A stretch of DNA of 64,000 nucleotides from DATMXT01 sp963662765 (GTDB lineage: Bacteria > Bacillota > Clostridia > Oscillospirales > Feifaniaceae): the NCBI GenBank assembly GCA_963662765.2, contig CAXXUP010000005.1, positions 124,001 through 188,000 on the forward strand, read 5' to 3'. The notes beneath the pieces are model-generated. The model saw only the letters and a program-made list of their open reading frames with translations, searched no databases and had not been told where the DNA came from. Both the position numbers and the translations under genes were made by a program. Shown one piece after another: positions 40,240-49,003 of the stretch (positions are counted from its first letter, which is position 1; each line of letters starts with the position of its first letter).

Positions 40240-40277
40240 ATGAAGGCCGCAAAAGCAAACGCTTTTGCGGCCTTCAT
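40240..40277. terminator. Bidirectional terminator between the ger operon and the lipoprotein gene
   Basis: A perfect 16- to 17-bp stem (40240-40256 with 40261-40277) with loop AAAC separates convergent genes. A T-run of four lies inside the stem end. Confidence 0.8.
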
Positions 40278-40298
40278 GTTCACATTGATTTTACCTTC

Positions 40299-41390
40299 TT
40301 ATTCCTGCGCCTGCTCCGCGAAGCCCATTTCACTACCGTCGAGGTTCACGACGGTCAACCGCCGCTCCTCATCGTTATTATGCCAGAACATCTTGCCGCC
40401 GGCGATGTTGAGATCGAAGAACGGCTCTGACGGTAGAATCATCTCTTCCCCGCTACCGTCAAGGCTACAGCGGTAAAGACCCATGTCGGCATTGTCCGCC
40501 CGCACGCCGCTCCAGAAGTAGTAGAGGCGCTCCCCATCGGTATTGACATAGTCGATCCAGTTGCTGCGAAATACACTGATCTCCCCTGTCTTCGCATCAT
40601 AACGGCAGGTGTCGGAGGTATTGTCGCGCGGGAAGTAGAAGATACTGTCCCCCGCTGTATAGATCGAGCCGCCAAAGATGTCCTCGATGATGAGCTGCGG
40701 CTCGGCGCTCCCGTCCAGCGGCATTTTGTAAACATTTAATTTGTATTCCTCACCGAGCTCTGCGCAGATATACAGGGAGCCCTCGATAACTATGTAGCCG
40801 TCATATATACCGTCAAGCAGCATTTTCTCTTCAGAGCCGTCGTACTTCATCCGGTAGAGCCCGCCTTCGATCGTATCGGCGAAGTAGAGGTAGTCGTCGA
40901 ATAAAATCAGTTCTTCAAAATAGCCCTCTTTGACGATATGCAAATTGCTTCCGTCTATATTCATTCGAACAATGCCGTCGACGTAGGAACCGGTTTCGGG
41001 ATCAACAATACTTCCGAGCGCAAAGATGACACCGCCGTTGACATTCAGGTCGTGGAAGTCGCCCTTCGCAAGGAGCTCTCCGGCTCCGCCGCCGACAGGC
41101 ATTCTCCAGATGTTGCCCGCCATCATCTTGTCCACATGGTAGATGTAGTCATCATATTCGGCGGCAATTCCGTCATGCAGCAGATTGGACGAAGTGTTGC
41201 CATATCCCGTCAAAGTAAGCGCTGCGGCCCCCGCGGAGCCTGATGGGCTTTCTGCTGAACTTTCAGGCGGAGCTTTTGCCGGGTTTTCTGCCGTCGGCTG
41301 ACCGGCTCCTTTACTTGAACTGCAGCCGGATATGGCCAGCGCCAAACACAGGGCGCAAAGCAAGAATATATCTTTCAGACTGTGTTGCAT
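40299..41390 (-). CDS. Lipoprotein with DUF5050-type repeats
   Basis: The ATG at 41390 has GGAGGGTAACC before it. The 363-residue protein has a lipoprotein signal (LCLALAISGC, Cys at about 23), a Ser/Pro/Ala-rich linker, and then repeats such as YDDYIYHVDKMMAGNIWRMP, GGLYRMKYDGSEEKML, LNVYKMPLDGSAEPQLI and MGLYRCSLDGSGEEMIL. These are propeller-like blades of the DUF5050 type. It would sit on the outer face of the cell membrane. The function is unknown. The gene is single. Confidence 0.8.
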   Translation of the reverse strand: MQHSLKDIFLLCALCLALAISGCSSSKGAGQPTAENPAKAPPESSAESPSGSAGAAALTLTGYGNTSSNLLHDGIAAEYDDYIYHVDKMMAGNIWRMPVGGGAGELLAKGDFHDLNVNGGVIFALGSIVDPETGSYVDGIVRMNIDGSNLHIVKEGYFEELILFDDYLYFADTIEGGLYRMKYDGSEEKMLLDGIYDGYIVIEGSLYICAELGEEYKLNVYKMPLDGSAEPQLIIEDIFGGSIYTAGDSIFYFPRDNTSDTCRYDAKTGEISVFRSNWIDYVNTDGERLYYFWSGVRADNADMGLYRCSLDGSGEEMILPSEPFFDLNIAGGKMFWHNNDEERRLTVVNLDGSEMGFAEQAQE

Positions 41391-41583
41391 GGTTACCCTC
41401 CTTAATACTCGATTAAAACCGGACTGTGCGCAACTTGATGATTTTTCGGCAAAATGCGTCTGCTGAATCTTATTGGGAAAATTATACCAAAACAATGCTC
41501 GGGGCGCAAGATAAATGAATATTATTTAATACTATTCATTTTGTTTTGCCGGTAGCGATCCGTCACACACCTCTTATATACAT

Positions 41584-41622
41584 AAAGACCCCGCCAAAGG
41601 GCCTTCCTTCGGTGGGGTCTTT
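41584..41622 (-). terminator. Terminator of the Fur-family gene
   Basis: AAAGACCCCGCC pairs with GGTGGGGTCTTT (one G-T pair) around a loop of about 15 bases that forms a further AAGG/CCTT dyad. It follows the stop of the Fur-family gene by 16 bases on the minus strand. Confidence 0.65.
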
Positions 41623-41637
41623 GCATATGAATCACAA

Positions 41638-42069
41638 TCAGCTTTCCGTCTTATTCCTGTTCAGACATGTCGGACAGACGCCTTTGAAGTACACATTTTT
41701 ATCGCTGATCTCAAATGCCGACAAATCCTGCGCCGCGAGGGCCTCAAAATCAATCCCGAAATCGATGACCTCGCCGCATTTGGTGCATTTGAAATGCCCA
41801 TGGTCTTCCATGATGATGTCATAGCGGGTCTCATTGTTCTCGATACTGATTGCGCGAATAAGTCCACGCTGCACCATCATGTGCAGCGTGTTGTAGACCG
41901 TTGTCTTGGACAATGTCGGTTCCTCTTCGTGCAGGCAGGCGTATATCTGGTCGGCCGTCGGGTGGTTTTGATTTTGGCACAAATACTCCAGAATCTTCAT
42001 CCGCTGATGGGAAAGTCGTATGCCGCGCTTCTTAAGCTTAATTATGGCGCTCTGATACTTTTGTTCCAT
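41638..42069 (-). CDS. Fur-family metal- or peroxide-responsive regulator
   Basis: The 143-residue protein has a winged-helix domain (RLSHQRMKILEYLCQNQNHPTADQIY, TLSKTTVYNTLHMM) and a dimerisation domain with DHGHFKCTKCGEVIDF and GVCPTCLN, whose four Cys bind structural zinc. The regulatory His residues HGHF are present. These features fit PerR or Fur, and it is not possible to decide between them by eye. In an anaerobe close to rubrerythrin and ferritin-like genes, PerR-like control of peroxide defence is plausible. The promoter overlaps an AT-rich dyad that might be its own operator. Confidence 0.92.
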   Translation of the reverse strand: MEQKYQSAIIKLKKRGIRLSHQRMKILEYLCQNQNHPTADQIYACLHEEEPTLSKTTVYNTLHMMVQRGLIRAISIENNETRYDIIMEDHGHFKCTKCGEVIDFGIDFEALAAQDLSAFEISDKNVYFKGVCPTCLNRNKTES

Positions 42070-42123
42070 ATCGATCGCTTCCTGTTCTCTCGGAAAAAGG
42101 TAAACAAGATTAATTACAATTTA

Positions 42124-42152
42124 AGTATAAATACAATTTTCACGGATTGCAA
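42124..42152 (-). promoter_or_regulatory. Promoter and possible Per/Fur box of the Fur-family gene
   Basis: TTGCAA (42152-42147) and TATACT (42129-42124) are 17 bases apart on the minus strand. TTACAATTTAAGTATAAAT overlaps the -10 region and resembles a Per/Fur box, which would fit autoregulation. Confidence 0.5.
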
Positions 42153-42255
42153 TAAAAGAATGCCTTTGATATAAATTTTGTTGAATTTAACATAAGATTT
42201 ACACGTCAATTGGGTATTCTGCTGTGCCTCGGTTATTTTTGTGTATTTAATCAGC

Positions 42256-42286
42256 AAAGAGGGCGGAAATAATCCGCCCTCTTTTT
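42256..42286. terminator. Terminator after the GerMN lipoprotein gene
   Basis: AAAGAGGGCGGA (42256-42267) pairs with TCCGCCCTCTTT (42273-42284). Six T follow on the plus strand and three T on the minus strand; the gene that ends here is on the minus strand. Confidence 0.65.
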
Positions 42287-42322
42287 TCTTAATCCTTGTA
42301 ACATCATTTACGCCATTGGTAC

Positions 42323-43366
42323 TTACGGCAGCAAAACCGCCGCGTCGAAATCTGCTGCGACAGATTCACCTTCGGCAAAAGCGAAGTGTCCCGACTCGTA
42401 TAGGTTGCCTTCCAATGTTAGGATGACCTTGTCGGTGGTGTAATAGCCGCCGAAAGTGTCGGCGATGCAGGTCAGGATCATGGATTCATAGCCGGATCCG
42501 GCATTCATCTCGGTGAGAAATGCCTGGTTGAAGTCGATATGCACCATGTTGTCATCGCCAAACGTTAGGCTATTAATGACTGTATTCTCGGAGATGACCT
42601 TGCCGACTCCCTCCGGAACTTCCTTATAGGCTTCAGCCAGCACGTCCTTCGTGACGTCGTTTGTTTGAAACGGAATTTCCCTGTCGACATAATAGATCGT
42701 CTCAGCGTCGACATTCGGATAATAAAATCGAACAGTCTGTGTCAGCACATGGTCGTTCTCGATTGAGGCAAGGGTGGAGGTGACCGTATAGTCGTCGGAC
42801 TGATAGACCGCTTTGACAAGGCCGACATCTTTGGCGTAATACTGGGTATCGGTACTGTCCTCACTCTGGGTGACTACTTCGACCGTCTCATACTCCCCGG
42901 CCGGGGTGGACACGGCGACCGATGTTCCGGTGATTTTACGCACGCGGCCATCGGGCAGGGTCCATTCGGTGCCTTCGGCAATAGGTTCGGCCAGGAGCAC
43001 TTCCTCGACATTTGTTTTCCCGAGGCAGTTTTCGCGGTAATAGGCCTCGCCGGTCGAATAGGTCTGGGTAACTTTTCCATCGGCTATCAAAATGACCTTT
43101 GCCATGACGGTGCCGGTGTTGTCAACCCGCTGTTGAACTTGGGTTTCCGATGTGTAGTCGTTTATGACGGTGAAAGACGCGTATTCCATGCCATCACCCT
43201 CATAGACATACTTGGTATTCTCCGTAATCGGATAATAGTCCGCCGCTGTAAGCTCTGCCGGCTCCTGGGGCTCTGGTGTCGGTATCTCCTGCTTTTTGCA
43301 GCCCTGCAGTAAAAGCAGGGTCGTCACGCATAAACACAGGATCATGGGTATTACCATTTTTCTCAT
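42323..43366 (-). CDS. Lipoprotein with GerMN domain
   Basis: AGGAGGCGAAACAT precedes the ATG. The 347-residue protein has a lipobox (LLLLQGC, Cys about 23), a middle domain (about 45-215) without known function, and a C-terminal GerMN domain (about 225-340) with VRFYYPNVDAETIYYVDREIPF, VISENTVINSLTFGDDNMVHIDFNQAFL and CIADTFGGYYTTDKVILTLEG. GerMN domains occur in the sporulation/germination protein GerM and in other exported proteins. The protein likely acts at the outer face of the membrane, perhaps in sporulation. The gene is single, near the ger operon but on the other strand. Confidence 0.85.
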   Translation of the reverse strand: MRKMVIPMILCLCVTTLLLLQGCKKQEIPTPEPQEPAELTAADYYPITENTKYVYEGDGMEYASFTVINDYTSETQVQQRVDNTGTVMAKVILIADGKVTQTYSTGEAYYRENCLGKTNVEEVLLAEPIAEGTEWTLPDGRVRKITGTSVAVSTPAGEYETVEVVTQSEDSTDTQYYAKDVGLVKAVYQSDDYTVTSTLASIENDHVLTQTVRFYYPNVDAETIYYVDREIPFQTNDVTKDVLAEAYKEVPEGVGKVISENTVINSLTFGDDNMVHIDFNQAFLTEMNAGSGYESMILTCIADTFGGYYTTDKVILTLEGNLYESGHFAFAEGESVAADFDAAVLLP

Positions 43367-43851
43367 ATGTTTCGCCTCCTTGCACCATACTTAAATTCAA
43401 TTTTGTAAAAGTCTTTGTTGAAAAGTTAAGCGAGGCTGTATTGGTTCTTCCTGGAAAATCCGTTTATACAGCTTTGTTTAGTCGTGTATAACTTGTACAA
43501 CACCTGCGTTGCAGCGCAGGTGCGCTCCCCGGCCGCTGAAACTGGAATACCCAAAGGGGATGGCAAAACCAACTGTCATGATTGTTGACAATGATCCGCA
43601 CAAACCCCATATTAATTGATACGAAATTTCGTCCTATTTGTTCCCTTTAGGTAACGGTCGGCACATACAGTATATGCACGATTTTTGTCAAAATTATTCT
43701 GCCCAAATCCCTGATAATTCGAATACTGGTACACATGCATACCGACATAAAAAATACAACAAAGACTGTATGATTTCTCGTGGAATGTGGCCATGGTACG
43801 GCGAGGGCCGCGGCAGAGAAACTGCCACGGCCCATTTAAATGAGACAAGTG
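43367..43851. other. Gap between upp and the GerMN gene
   Basis: No gene is seen in these 485 bases. It contains an inverted repeat CACCTGCG/CGCAGGTG at 43501-43522, a promoter-like TTGACA (43585-43590) with CATATT (43608-43613) on the plus strand that leads to no gene, and the hairpin at 43805-43833. Confidence 0.5.
43805..43833 (-). terminator. Hairpin after upp
   Basis: GGGCCGCGGCAG (43805-43816) pairs with CTGCCACGGCCC (43822-43833), one mismatch, 18 bases after the upp stop on the minus strand. It lacks a T-run on that strand. Confidence 0.55.
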
Positions 43852-44490
43852 TTACATTGTGCCAAAAAGCCTGTCGCCCGCGTCGCCGAGCCCCGGCACG
43901 ATATAGGCGTGGTCGTTAAGTACTTCGTCGATGGCGGCACAATAGATCTCAACGTCGGGGTGTTTGCTTATGACAGCTTCAATTCCGGGAATGGCGGCGA
44001 TGATGTTCATCATTTTGATGTGTTTGACGCCGGCCTTCTTGAGCATGTCGATTGCGGCGACGGCTGAGCCGCCTGTGGCCAGCATCGGGTCCAGGATGAT
44101 GACATCCCGCTCGGAGACATCGGCCGGCAGCTTGCAGTAGTATTCGACAGGCTTTGTGGTCACGGGGTCGCGGTAGAGACCGATATGACCAACCTTAGCC
44201 GACGGGATGAGCGTGAGGATGCCGTCCACCATGCCGATGCCCGCCCGCAGGATGGGAACCACCGCCAGCTTTTTGCCTGAGATGACCTTGGTCTTGGCCA
44301 GGGCAACCGGTGTCTCGATTTCGACTTCCTTGAGCGGAAGATCGCGGGTGGCTTCGTAGCAGAGCAGCATGGCGACTTCGGCGGCGACCTCGCGGAACTC
44401 CTTCACACCGGTGTTCTTGTCCCGCAGCAGCGTCAGCTTGTGCTTGATGAGCGGATGGTCGATCTCATAGACATTTTCCCAGGTTTTCAT
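43852..44490 (-). CDS. upp: Uracil phosphoribosyltransferase
   Basis: The ATG at 44490 follows GGAG by about eight bases and gives a 212-residue protein beginning MKTWENVYEIDHPLIKHKLT. The enzyme salvages uracil to UMP with PRPP. The PRPP-binding motif DPMLATGGSA and the uracil-binding C-terminal region (YIVPGLGDAGDRLFGT) are intact, as are RAGIGMVDG and the flexible-loop region. It is the last gene of the minus-strand unit fhs-tsaE-tsaB-rpiB-upp, 43 bases after rpiB; rpiB-upp neighbours are common in Firmicutes. Confidence 0.97.
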   Translation of the reverse strand: MKTWENVYEIDHPLIKHKLTLLRDKNTGVKEFREVAAEVAMLLCYEATRDLPLKEVEIETPVALAKTKVISGKKLAVVPILRAGIGMVDGILTLIPSAKVGHIGLYRDPVTTKPVEYYCKLPADVSERDVIILDPMLATGGSAVAAIDMLKKAGVKHIKMMNIIAAIPGIEAVISKHPDVEIYCAAIDEVLNDHAYIVPGLGDAGDRLFGTM

Positions 44491-44533
44491 GTTAACACTC
44501 CTACATATAGATTGATTGGGTCGCTTCGTATGA

Positions 44534-44968
44534 TTATTTCTCAAGCGCCATGATCATCGCGACTCTTGGGATCTGCCGTTCACCGATGAATTTTCCATTT
44601 AGGAAAGCGTCCAGAATGTCGGCGGCAACGCCGGGGCCAACAACTCGCTCGCCGATGCACAGGACGTTTGCGTCGTTGTGCTCACGCGACATACGGGCAC
44701 TGTAGGATTCGGAGCAGCAGACAGCCCGAATCCCGTGAACTTTGTTTGCGGCCATGCTCATGCCGACGCCGCTACCGCAGCACAGGATTCCAAGTTCGCA
44801 AGAACCGTCGGCAACAGCCCTTGCCACCTTTTCGGCATACACCGGATAGTCTACGGGATCGAGAGAATGGCACCCCATGTCGTTGAATTCCACCCGTCTG
44901 TCCGAAAGCAGGCGTGTGACGGTGAGCTTGAGGTTGTAACCCGCGTGATCAGAGGCAATTGCAATCAT
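44534..44968 (-). CDS. rpiB: Ribose 5-phosphate isomerase B
   Basis: The 144-residue protein interconverts ribose 5-phosphate and ribulose 5-phosphate. It shows the RpiB/LacAB pattern: IASDHAGYNLK at the N-terminus, LGILCCGSGVGMSMAANK with the catalytic Cys and anion-binding loop, and SREHNDANVLCIGERVVG. Its ATG overlaps the stop codon of tsaB by four bases. The product supplies ribose phosphate for PRPP, which the following gene upp uses. Confidence 0.95.
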   Translation of the reverse strand: MIAIASDHAGYNLKLTVTRLLSDRRVEFNDMGCHSLDPVDYPVYAEKVARAVADGSCELGILCCGSGVGMSMAANKVHGIRAVCCSESYSARMSREHNDANVLCIGERVVGPGVAADILDAFLNGKFIGERQIPRVAMIMALEK

Positions 44969-45621
44969 AATAACATCTCCTTGGCTATTTTTTCTCTTTC
45001 CGCTTGGGATAATCGCAGATAAGACGGTCTTAGCATGTCGGGCGGAACAGCGTGGTCCATGTTGGCGTGTATGGCTGCAAACGCCGCCCGCTGCAGCCTA
45101 AGCTCAAGCGGAGCAAGGACTGCCTGCGGCAGGTACGGAATGCAGAGATCCGCTCCGTCGCCCATCAGGCAGACGGGGCCCTGAAGTCCGGCGAGGTCGC
45201 AGGCCGCAATGGCGCGGTCCTCGGTCAGCCGCTGTCCGCCTTTAAAAAGCGCGTTGTACACCTGCCCTCTGCGGGCATCAAGCACCGGGCAAACGGTTCC
45301 CTCGAAATCCGTCATGGCATAGGCCAGACACTGGAGGGTGGAAATCGGTACGCAGGGCGTGTCGTGCTGGAAGGCAAACCCCTTGACCGTCGCAAGTCCG
45401 ATGCGGATGCCGGTGAAGGATCCCGGCCCCGCCGTGACTGCGATAAGGTCGATCTGCCCCGCCGAAATGCCTGTTTCGTGCAGCAGTTCGTCCAGCATGG
45501 GCGCCAGCGTCTCGCTGTGGGTATAGCCGCTGTTCTGGAATTTCTCGGCCACCAGGGCGCCGTCTTTCGCAATGGCGACAGAGGCGCTCTTTCCCGTGGA
45601 GTCAAGCCCAAGCACTACCAT
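44965..45621 (-). CDS. tsaB: tRNA threonylcarbamoyladenosine biosynthesis protein TsaB
   Basis: The 218-residue protein has the TsaB pattern VVLGLDSTGKSASVAI, HSETLAPMLDELL and AVTAGPGSFTGIRIGLATVKG, the last being the strongest signature. TsaB is a catalytically inactive TsaD relative that forms a complex with TsaD and TsaE to make t6A37 in tRNA. It overlaps tsaE by seven bases and rpiB by four. Canonical TsaD, often nearby in Firmicutes, is not in this window unless the paralog at 6.9-7.8 kb takes that role. Confidence 0.95.
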   Translation of the reverse strand: MVVLGLDSTGKSASVAIAKDGALVAEKFQNSGYTHSETLAPMLDELLHETGISAGQIDLIAVTAGPGSFTGIRIGLATVKGFAFQHDTPCVPISTLQCLAYAMTDFEGTVCPVLDARRGQVYNALFKGGQRLTEDRAIAACDLAGLQGPVCLMGDGADLCIPYLPQAVLAPLELRLQRAAFAAIHANMDHAVPPDMLRPSYLRLSQAEREKIAKEMLL

Positions 45622-46034
45622 GACGTACCCCCGTCCACCGTGATGACGCGGGTCCCGTCCGGCTCCTGCTCAATGTCCACTTGCACCGTCTCCCCCATCT
45701 CCCCCGTCCGCTCGCTCCACTCGACAAGGCAGATTCCGCTGCCGTCCAGATAATCGTCAAAGCCGATCGACCATAGGTCATCCGCCCCCTCAAGCCGATA
45801 GAGGTCAAAATGGTAAAGAGGAATTTCCCCCTCGTAGACGTTGACAAGCGAATATGTCGGGCTTGAAACCTGCGCCTTTGGAGCAAGCTTCGCCGCAATA
45901 CCCCTGACAAGGGCGGTCTTCCCGGCACCGAGCCCGCCGCGAATGCCGACAATGTCGCCCTTTTTCAGCCGATCCGCAATCACGGCGCCGGCAAGTTCCG
46001 TCTCTTCGGCGCTGTCTGTAATAAACCTGATCAT
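45615..46034 (-). CDS. tsaE: tRNA threonylcarbamoyladenosine biosynthesis ATPase TsaE
   Basis: The ATG at 46034 (MIRFITDSAEETELAG) gives 139 residues. Walker A is GGLGAGKTA, followed by SSPTYSLVNVYEG and YHFDLYRL, both strongly conserved in TsaE, and EWSER near the end. It hydrolyses ATP to reset the TsaBDE complex. It starts seven bases after fhs ends and overlaps tsaB. Confidence 0.95.
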   Translation of the reverse strand: MIRFITDSAEETELAGAVIADRLKKGDIVGIRGGLGAGKTALVRGIAAKLAPKAQVSSPTYSLVNVYEGEIPLYHFDLYRLEGADDLWSIGFDDYLDGSGICLVEWSERTGEMGETVQVDIEQEPDGTRVITVDGGTSW

Positions 46035-46041
46035 ATCGGTA

Positions 46042-47691
46042 TCAAAATATGCCTGTGATGTTGCCCTGCTCGTCGACATCAATGCCCTCATAGGCCGGGT
46101 GGGCGGAAAGCCCCGGCATGGTCATGATGTCTCCAAGCAGTGCGACCACAAATCCGGCGCCCGACGAAAGTCTGACGTCCCGGACCGTTACGGTGAATCC
46201 CATCGGCCGCCCCAGTTTTTTAGGATCGTCCGACAGTGAATACTGGGTCTTTGCCATGCAGACCGGGAGACGACCGTAGCCGAGCGCCTCGTACTTTCCA
46301 AGCGTTACCTTCGCTTTTTCAGTGTACTCCACAGCTCCCGCCCCGTATATTCCGCATGCCACCGCCTCGATTTTAGCTGTCAGCGGCAGATCATCCGAAT
46401 AGTAAGGCTCATATTGCGCAATTCCGGAATCGACGACTTCGACGAGTTGCTTCGCAAGCTCCACAGCACCGTCGCCGCCTTTGCTGAAGACCTCCACAAT
46501 GCTGAACGCCGCCCCGATCGATTCGCAAAATCCTGCCAAGAACCCGAGCTCCGCGTCGGTGTCGCTTGGGAACCGGTTGATGGCGACCAGCACCGGCACT
46601 TTAAAATCGACCATATTGGCAATGTGCTTCTCAAGGTTTCCGCTTCCTAAGGCCAGTGCCATGACGTCCTCTTTACCAAGGTCACTCTTTTTCGCTCCGC
46701 CGTTGTACTTGAGGGCCCGCACCGTCACGACGACCACGATGGCGTCCGGCCTAAGCCCCGCCTTGCGGCAGACAATGTCGAGGAATTTCTCGGCACCGAG
46801 GTCTGCGCCAAACCCGGCCTCAGTGACGACATAGTCGCCGAGCTTCAAAGCAAGCCGGGTGGCCCGAATGGAGTTGCACCCATGTGCGATATTGGCAAAC
46901 GGCCCGCCGTGAATGAGGCAGGGCGTATTTTCAAGGGTCTGAATCAGGTTGGGGTTAATGGCATCTTTGAGCAGTGCGGCCATGGCCCCCTCCACTTTGA
47001 GGTCACGGGCGTAGACCGGGCCGCCTTCGGTATTGAAACCGACCAGAATGTCCCCCAGCCGTTTTTTGAGGTCTGTAAGATCGGCCGAAAGGCAGAGCAC
47101 CGCCATGACTTCGCTGGCCGCCGTAATCGAAAATGTCTCTCTTCTGCCGCTTGCGAGCATGACCTCGCGCAGCGCCCGGTCGTTCATATCCATGCAGCGG
47201 CCGAAGCTGATGGTCTCGGGATCGATATTCAACGCATTGCCCTGAAAGATGTGGTTGTCGATTGCGGCACAGAGCAGATTGTTAGCCGCAGTCACCGCGT
47301 GGATGTCGCCGGTGAAGTGCAAATTGAGTTCCTCCATCGGCACCACCTGAGAATAGCCGCCGCCGGCAGCTCCGCCCTTTACGCCGAAAACTGGCCCCAG
47401 AGACGGCTCGCGCAGCGCGATGACGCCCTTCTTCCCGATTTTCCCGAGCGCCTGTCCAAGACCTACCGACACCGTTGTCTTTCCTTCGCCGGCCGGCGTT
47501 GGGTTGACTGCGGTCACAAGGACCAGTTTGCCGTCCTTAACACCAGCGAGCCTTTCGAAGGCGGCGTCCCCAATTTTGGCCTTATACTTTCCGTAGCAGT
47601 CGAACTCATCCTCACGCAGGCCAAGATCCCTTGCAACATCCGCAATCGGGCGCAACACGGCAGCGCGCGCTATCTCAACATCAGTGGGCAT
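46042..47691 (-). CDS. fhs: Formate-tetrahydrofolate ligase
   Basis: The 549-residue enzyme makes 10-formyl-tetrahydrofolate from formate, THF and ATP, feeding purine synthesis and, in acetogens, the Wood-Ljungdahl pathway. Visible signatures are the P-loop PTPAGEGKTT, EPSLGPVFGVKGGAAGGG, LHFTGDIHAVTAANNLL and HGGPFANIAHGCNS. Length is normal. Shine-Dalgarno AGGAG is seven to eight bases before the ATG. It heads the fhs-tsaE-tsaB-rpiB-upp string and is divergent from the rodA-type gene. Confidence 0.97.
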   Translation of the reverse strand: MPTDVEIARAAVLRPIADVARDLGLREDEFDCYGKYKAKIGDAAFERLAGVKDGKLVLVTAVNPTPAGEGKTTVSVGLGQALGKIGKKGVIALREPSLGPVFGVKGGAAGGGYSQVVPMEELNLHFTGDIHAVTAANNLLCAAIDNHIFQGNALNIDPETISFGRCMDMNDRALREVMLASGRRETFSITAASEVMAVLCLSADLTDLKKRLGDILVGFNTEGGPVYARDLKVEGAMAALLKDAINPNLIQTLENTPCLIHGGPFANIAHGCNSIRATRLALKLGDYVVTEAGFGADLGAEKFLDIVCRKAGLRPDAIVVVVTVRALKYNGGAKKSDLGKEDVMALALGSGNLEKHIANMVDFKVPVLVAINRFPSDTDAELGFLAGFCESIGAAFSIVEVFSKGGDGAVELAKQLVEVVDSGIAQYEPYYSDDLPLTAKIEAVACGIYGAGAVEYTEKAKVTLGKYEALGYGRLPVCMAKTQYSLSDDPKKLGRPMGFTVTVRDVRLSSGAGFVVALLGDIMTMPGLSAHPAYEGIDVDEQGNITGIF

Positions 47692-47807
47692 GTCGTCACT
47701 CCTAATTTTTAATATCTCTTATTTATACCATATTCGCAGGCCAAAGACAATAGTGCTTTACTCGTTTTAAGGCCCGTGGTATACTGTTGCCTGTGAGGTG
47801 ATCGCCT

Positions 47808-48938
47808 TTGGAAAACCCCCTTCGTTTTATGAAGAATACGCTGCGTTTTTTAGATCTTCCGCTTTTTGGCGGGGCCGTGCTGGCCTCCTGCTTTGGCACT
47901 GCGCTCGTGAATTCCGCCACGGGCAGCGCTTCCGGGGGAATCAGCCGCCTGGTTGCCGTACAGACGTTTGCCACCTGCCTCGGGATCGTGGTTACGGTCA
48001 TCCTGTCCCGCGTTGATTTTGACGTGCTCTCGGACCTCTGGCTGGTATTCTACGGGCTTGCGGCCGCCGCCATCGTCTTCACAATCCTGTTCGGGCGAGG
48101 CCCAACCGGAGACAGCAATAAAAACTGGATTTATCTGGGATTCGTCAGCATCCAGCCGGCCGAATTCGTCAAAATTGCCTATATTTTGATCTTCGCCCGT
48201 GCAATTGAAAAGTGCAAGGAGGCCGTAAGCTCCCTGCGAAGCCTTCTCTATCTCGGCGCGGTCGCAGGTGGACTGCTTGCCCTCATGGCCCTGCAGGGCG
48301 ACATGGGCAATATGTTGGTCTTTTTGTTCATCACACTCATCATGCTTTTTGCGGCAGGCCTGAACTGGAAGTACTTTGCGGGAGGCATCGTCCTCGCCAC
48401 GTTTGCAGCCCCTATCCTCTGGACAAAAGTGCTCAGTAATTACATGCGCGACCGTATTCTCTTCGGCTTTCGGCCGGAGCTTGACCCGTCCGGCTACGGA
48501 TATCAGGCCATTCAGAGCAAAATCGCCATCGCCTCCGGCCAACTTCTCGGAAAAGGATATATGAACGGCACCCAGGTGAAAATTATTCCCGCCCGCGAGA
48601 CCGACTTTATTTTCGCAACGGCCGGCGAGGAATTCGGACTGATCGGCTGCCTAATTGTCGTCGGTCTCCTGCTCTTCATCATGGTTCGCACACTGCAGAT
48701 TGCCCGTCTATCCCAAAACGATGTCGGGGTGATGGTCTGCACCGGATTTTTTGCGCTGCTCTTCGCCCAGACCTTTGAGAACGTCGGCATGTGCCTCGCT
48801 CTGCTTCCGGTTGTCGGCATCACGCTGCCGTTTTTCAGCTACGGCGGCTCCTCGGTACTTTCACTGTGGTGCGGTGTTGGACTTGTCATGTCGGTCTGTG
48901 CTCAGAGCAGGCGCACCCTCTCCTTCGACCCGTATTGA
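47808..48938 (+). CDS. FtsW/RodA/SpoVE-family peptidoglycan polymerase
   Basis: The start is a TTG at 47808 with GAGGTGAT five to six bases upstream; the ATG at 47829 is the alternative. The 376-residue protein has about ten membrane segments and the SEDS family signatures: NWIYLGFVSIQPAEFVKIAYIL, the catalytic Asp in LQGDMGNMLV, KGYMNGTQ followed by PARETDFIFATAGEEFG, and LPFFSYGGSS. SEDS proteins polymerise glycan chains from lipid II with a partner transpeptidase. PARETDFIFA fits RodA better than FtsW, which usually has PxxxSDFIFA too, so the choice between RodA, FtsW and SpoVE is open. No mreB or pbp gene is next to it. Confidence 0.9.
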   Translation: MENPLRFMKNTLRFLDLPLFGGAVLASCFGTALVNSATGSASGGISRLVAVQTFATCLGIVVTVILSRVDFDVLSDLWLVFYGLAAAAIVFTILFGRGPTGDSNKNWIYLGFVSIQPAEFVKIAYILIFARAIEKCKEAVSSLRSLLYLGAVAGGLLALMALQGDMGNMLVFLFITLIMLFAAGLNWKYFAGGIVLATFAAPILWTKVLSNYMRDRILFGFRPELDPSGYGYQAIQSKIAIASGQLLGKGYMNGTQVKIIPARETDFIFATAGEEFGLIGCLIVVGLLLFIMVRTLQIARLSQNDVGVMVCTGFFALLFAQTFENVGMCLALLPVVGITLPFFSYGGSSVLSLWCGVGLVMSVCAQSRRTLSFDPY

Positions 48939-48958
48939 CGAATCGTCCGTTTCACACA

Positions 48959-48990
48959 AAAAACCGCAGGCGAAAATGCCTGCGGTTTTT
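48959..48990. terminator. Bidirectional terminator between the rodA-type gene and nrdR
   Basis: AAAAACCGCAGGC (48959-48971) pairs perfectly with GCCTGCGGTTTTT (48978-48990) around a six-base loop, giving T-runs for both convergent genes. Confidence 0.9.
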
Positions 48991-49003
48991 ATTGATGTCT
49001 CTT

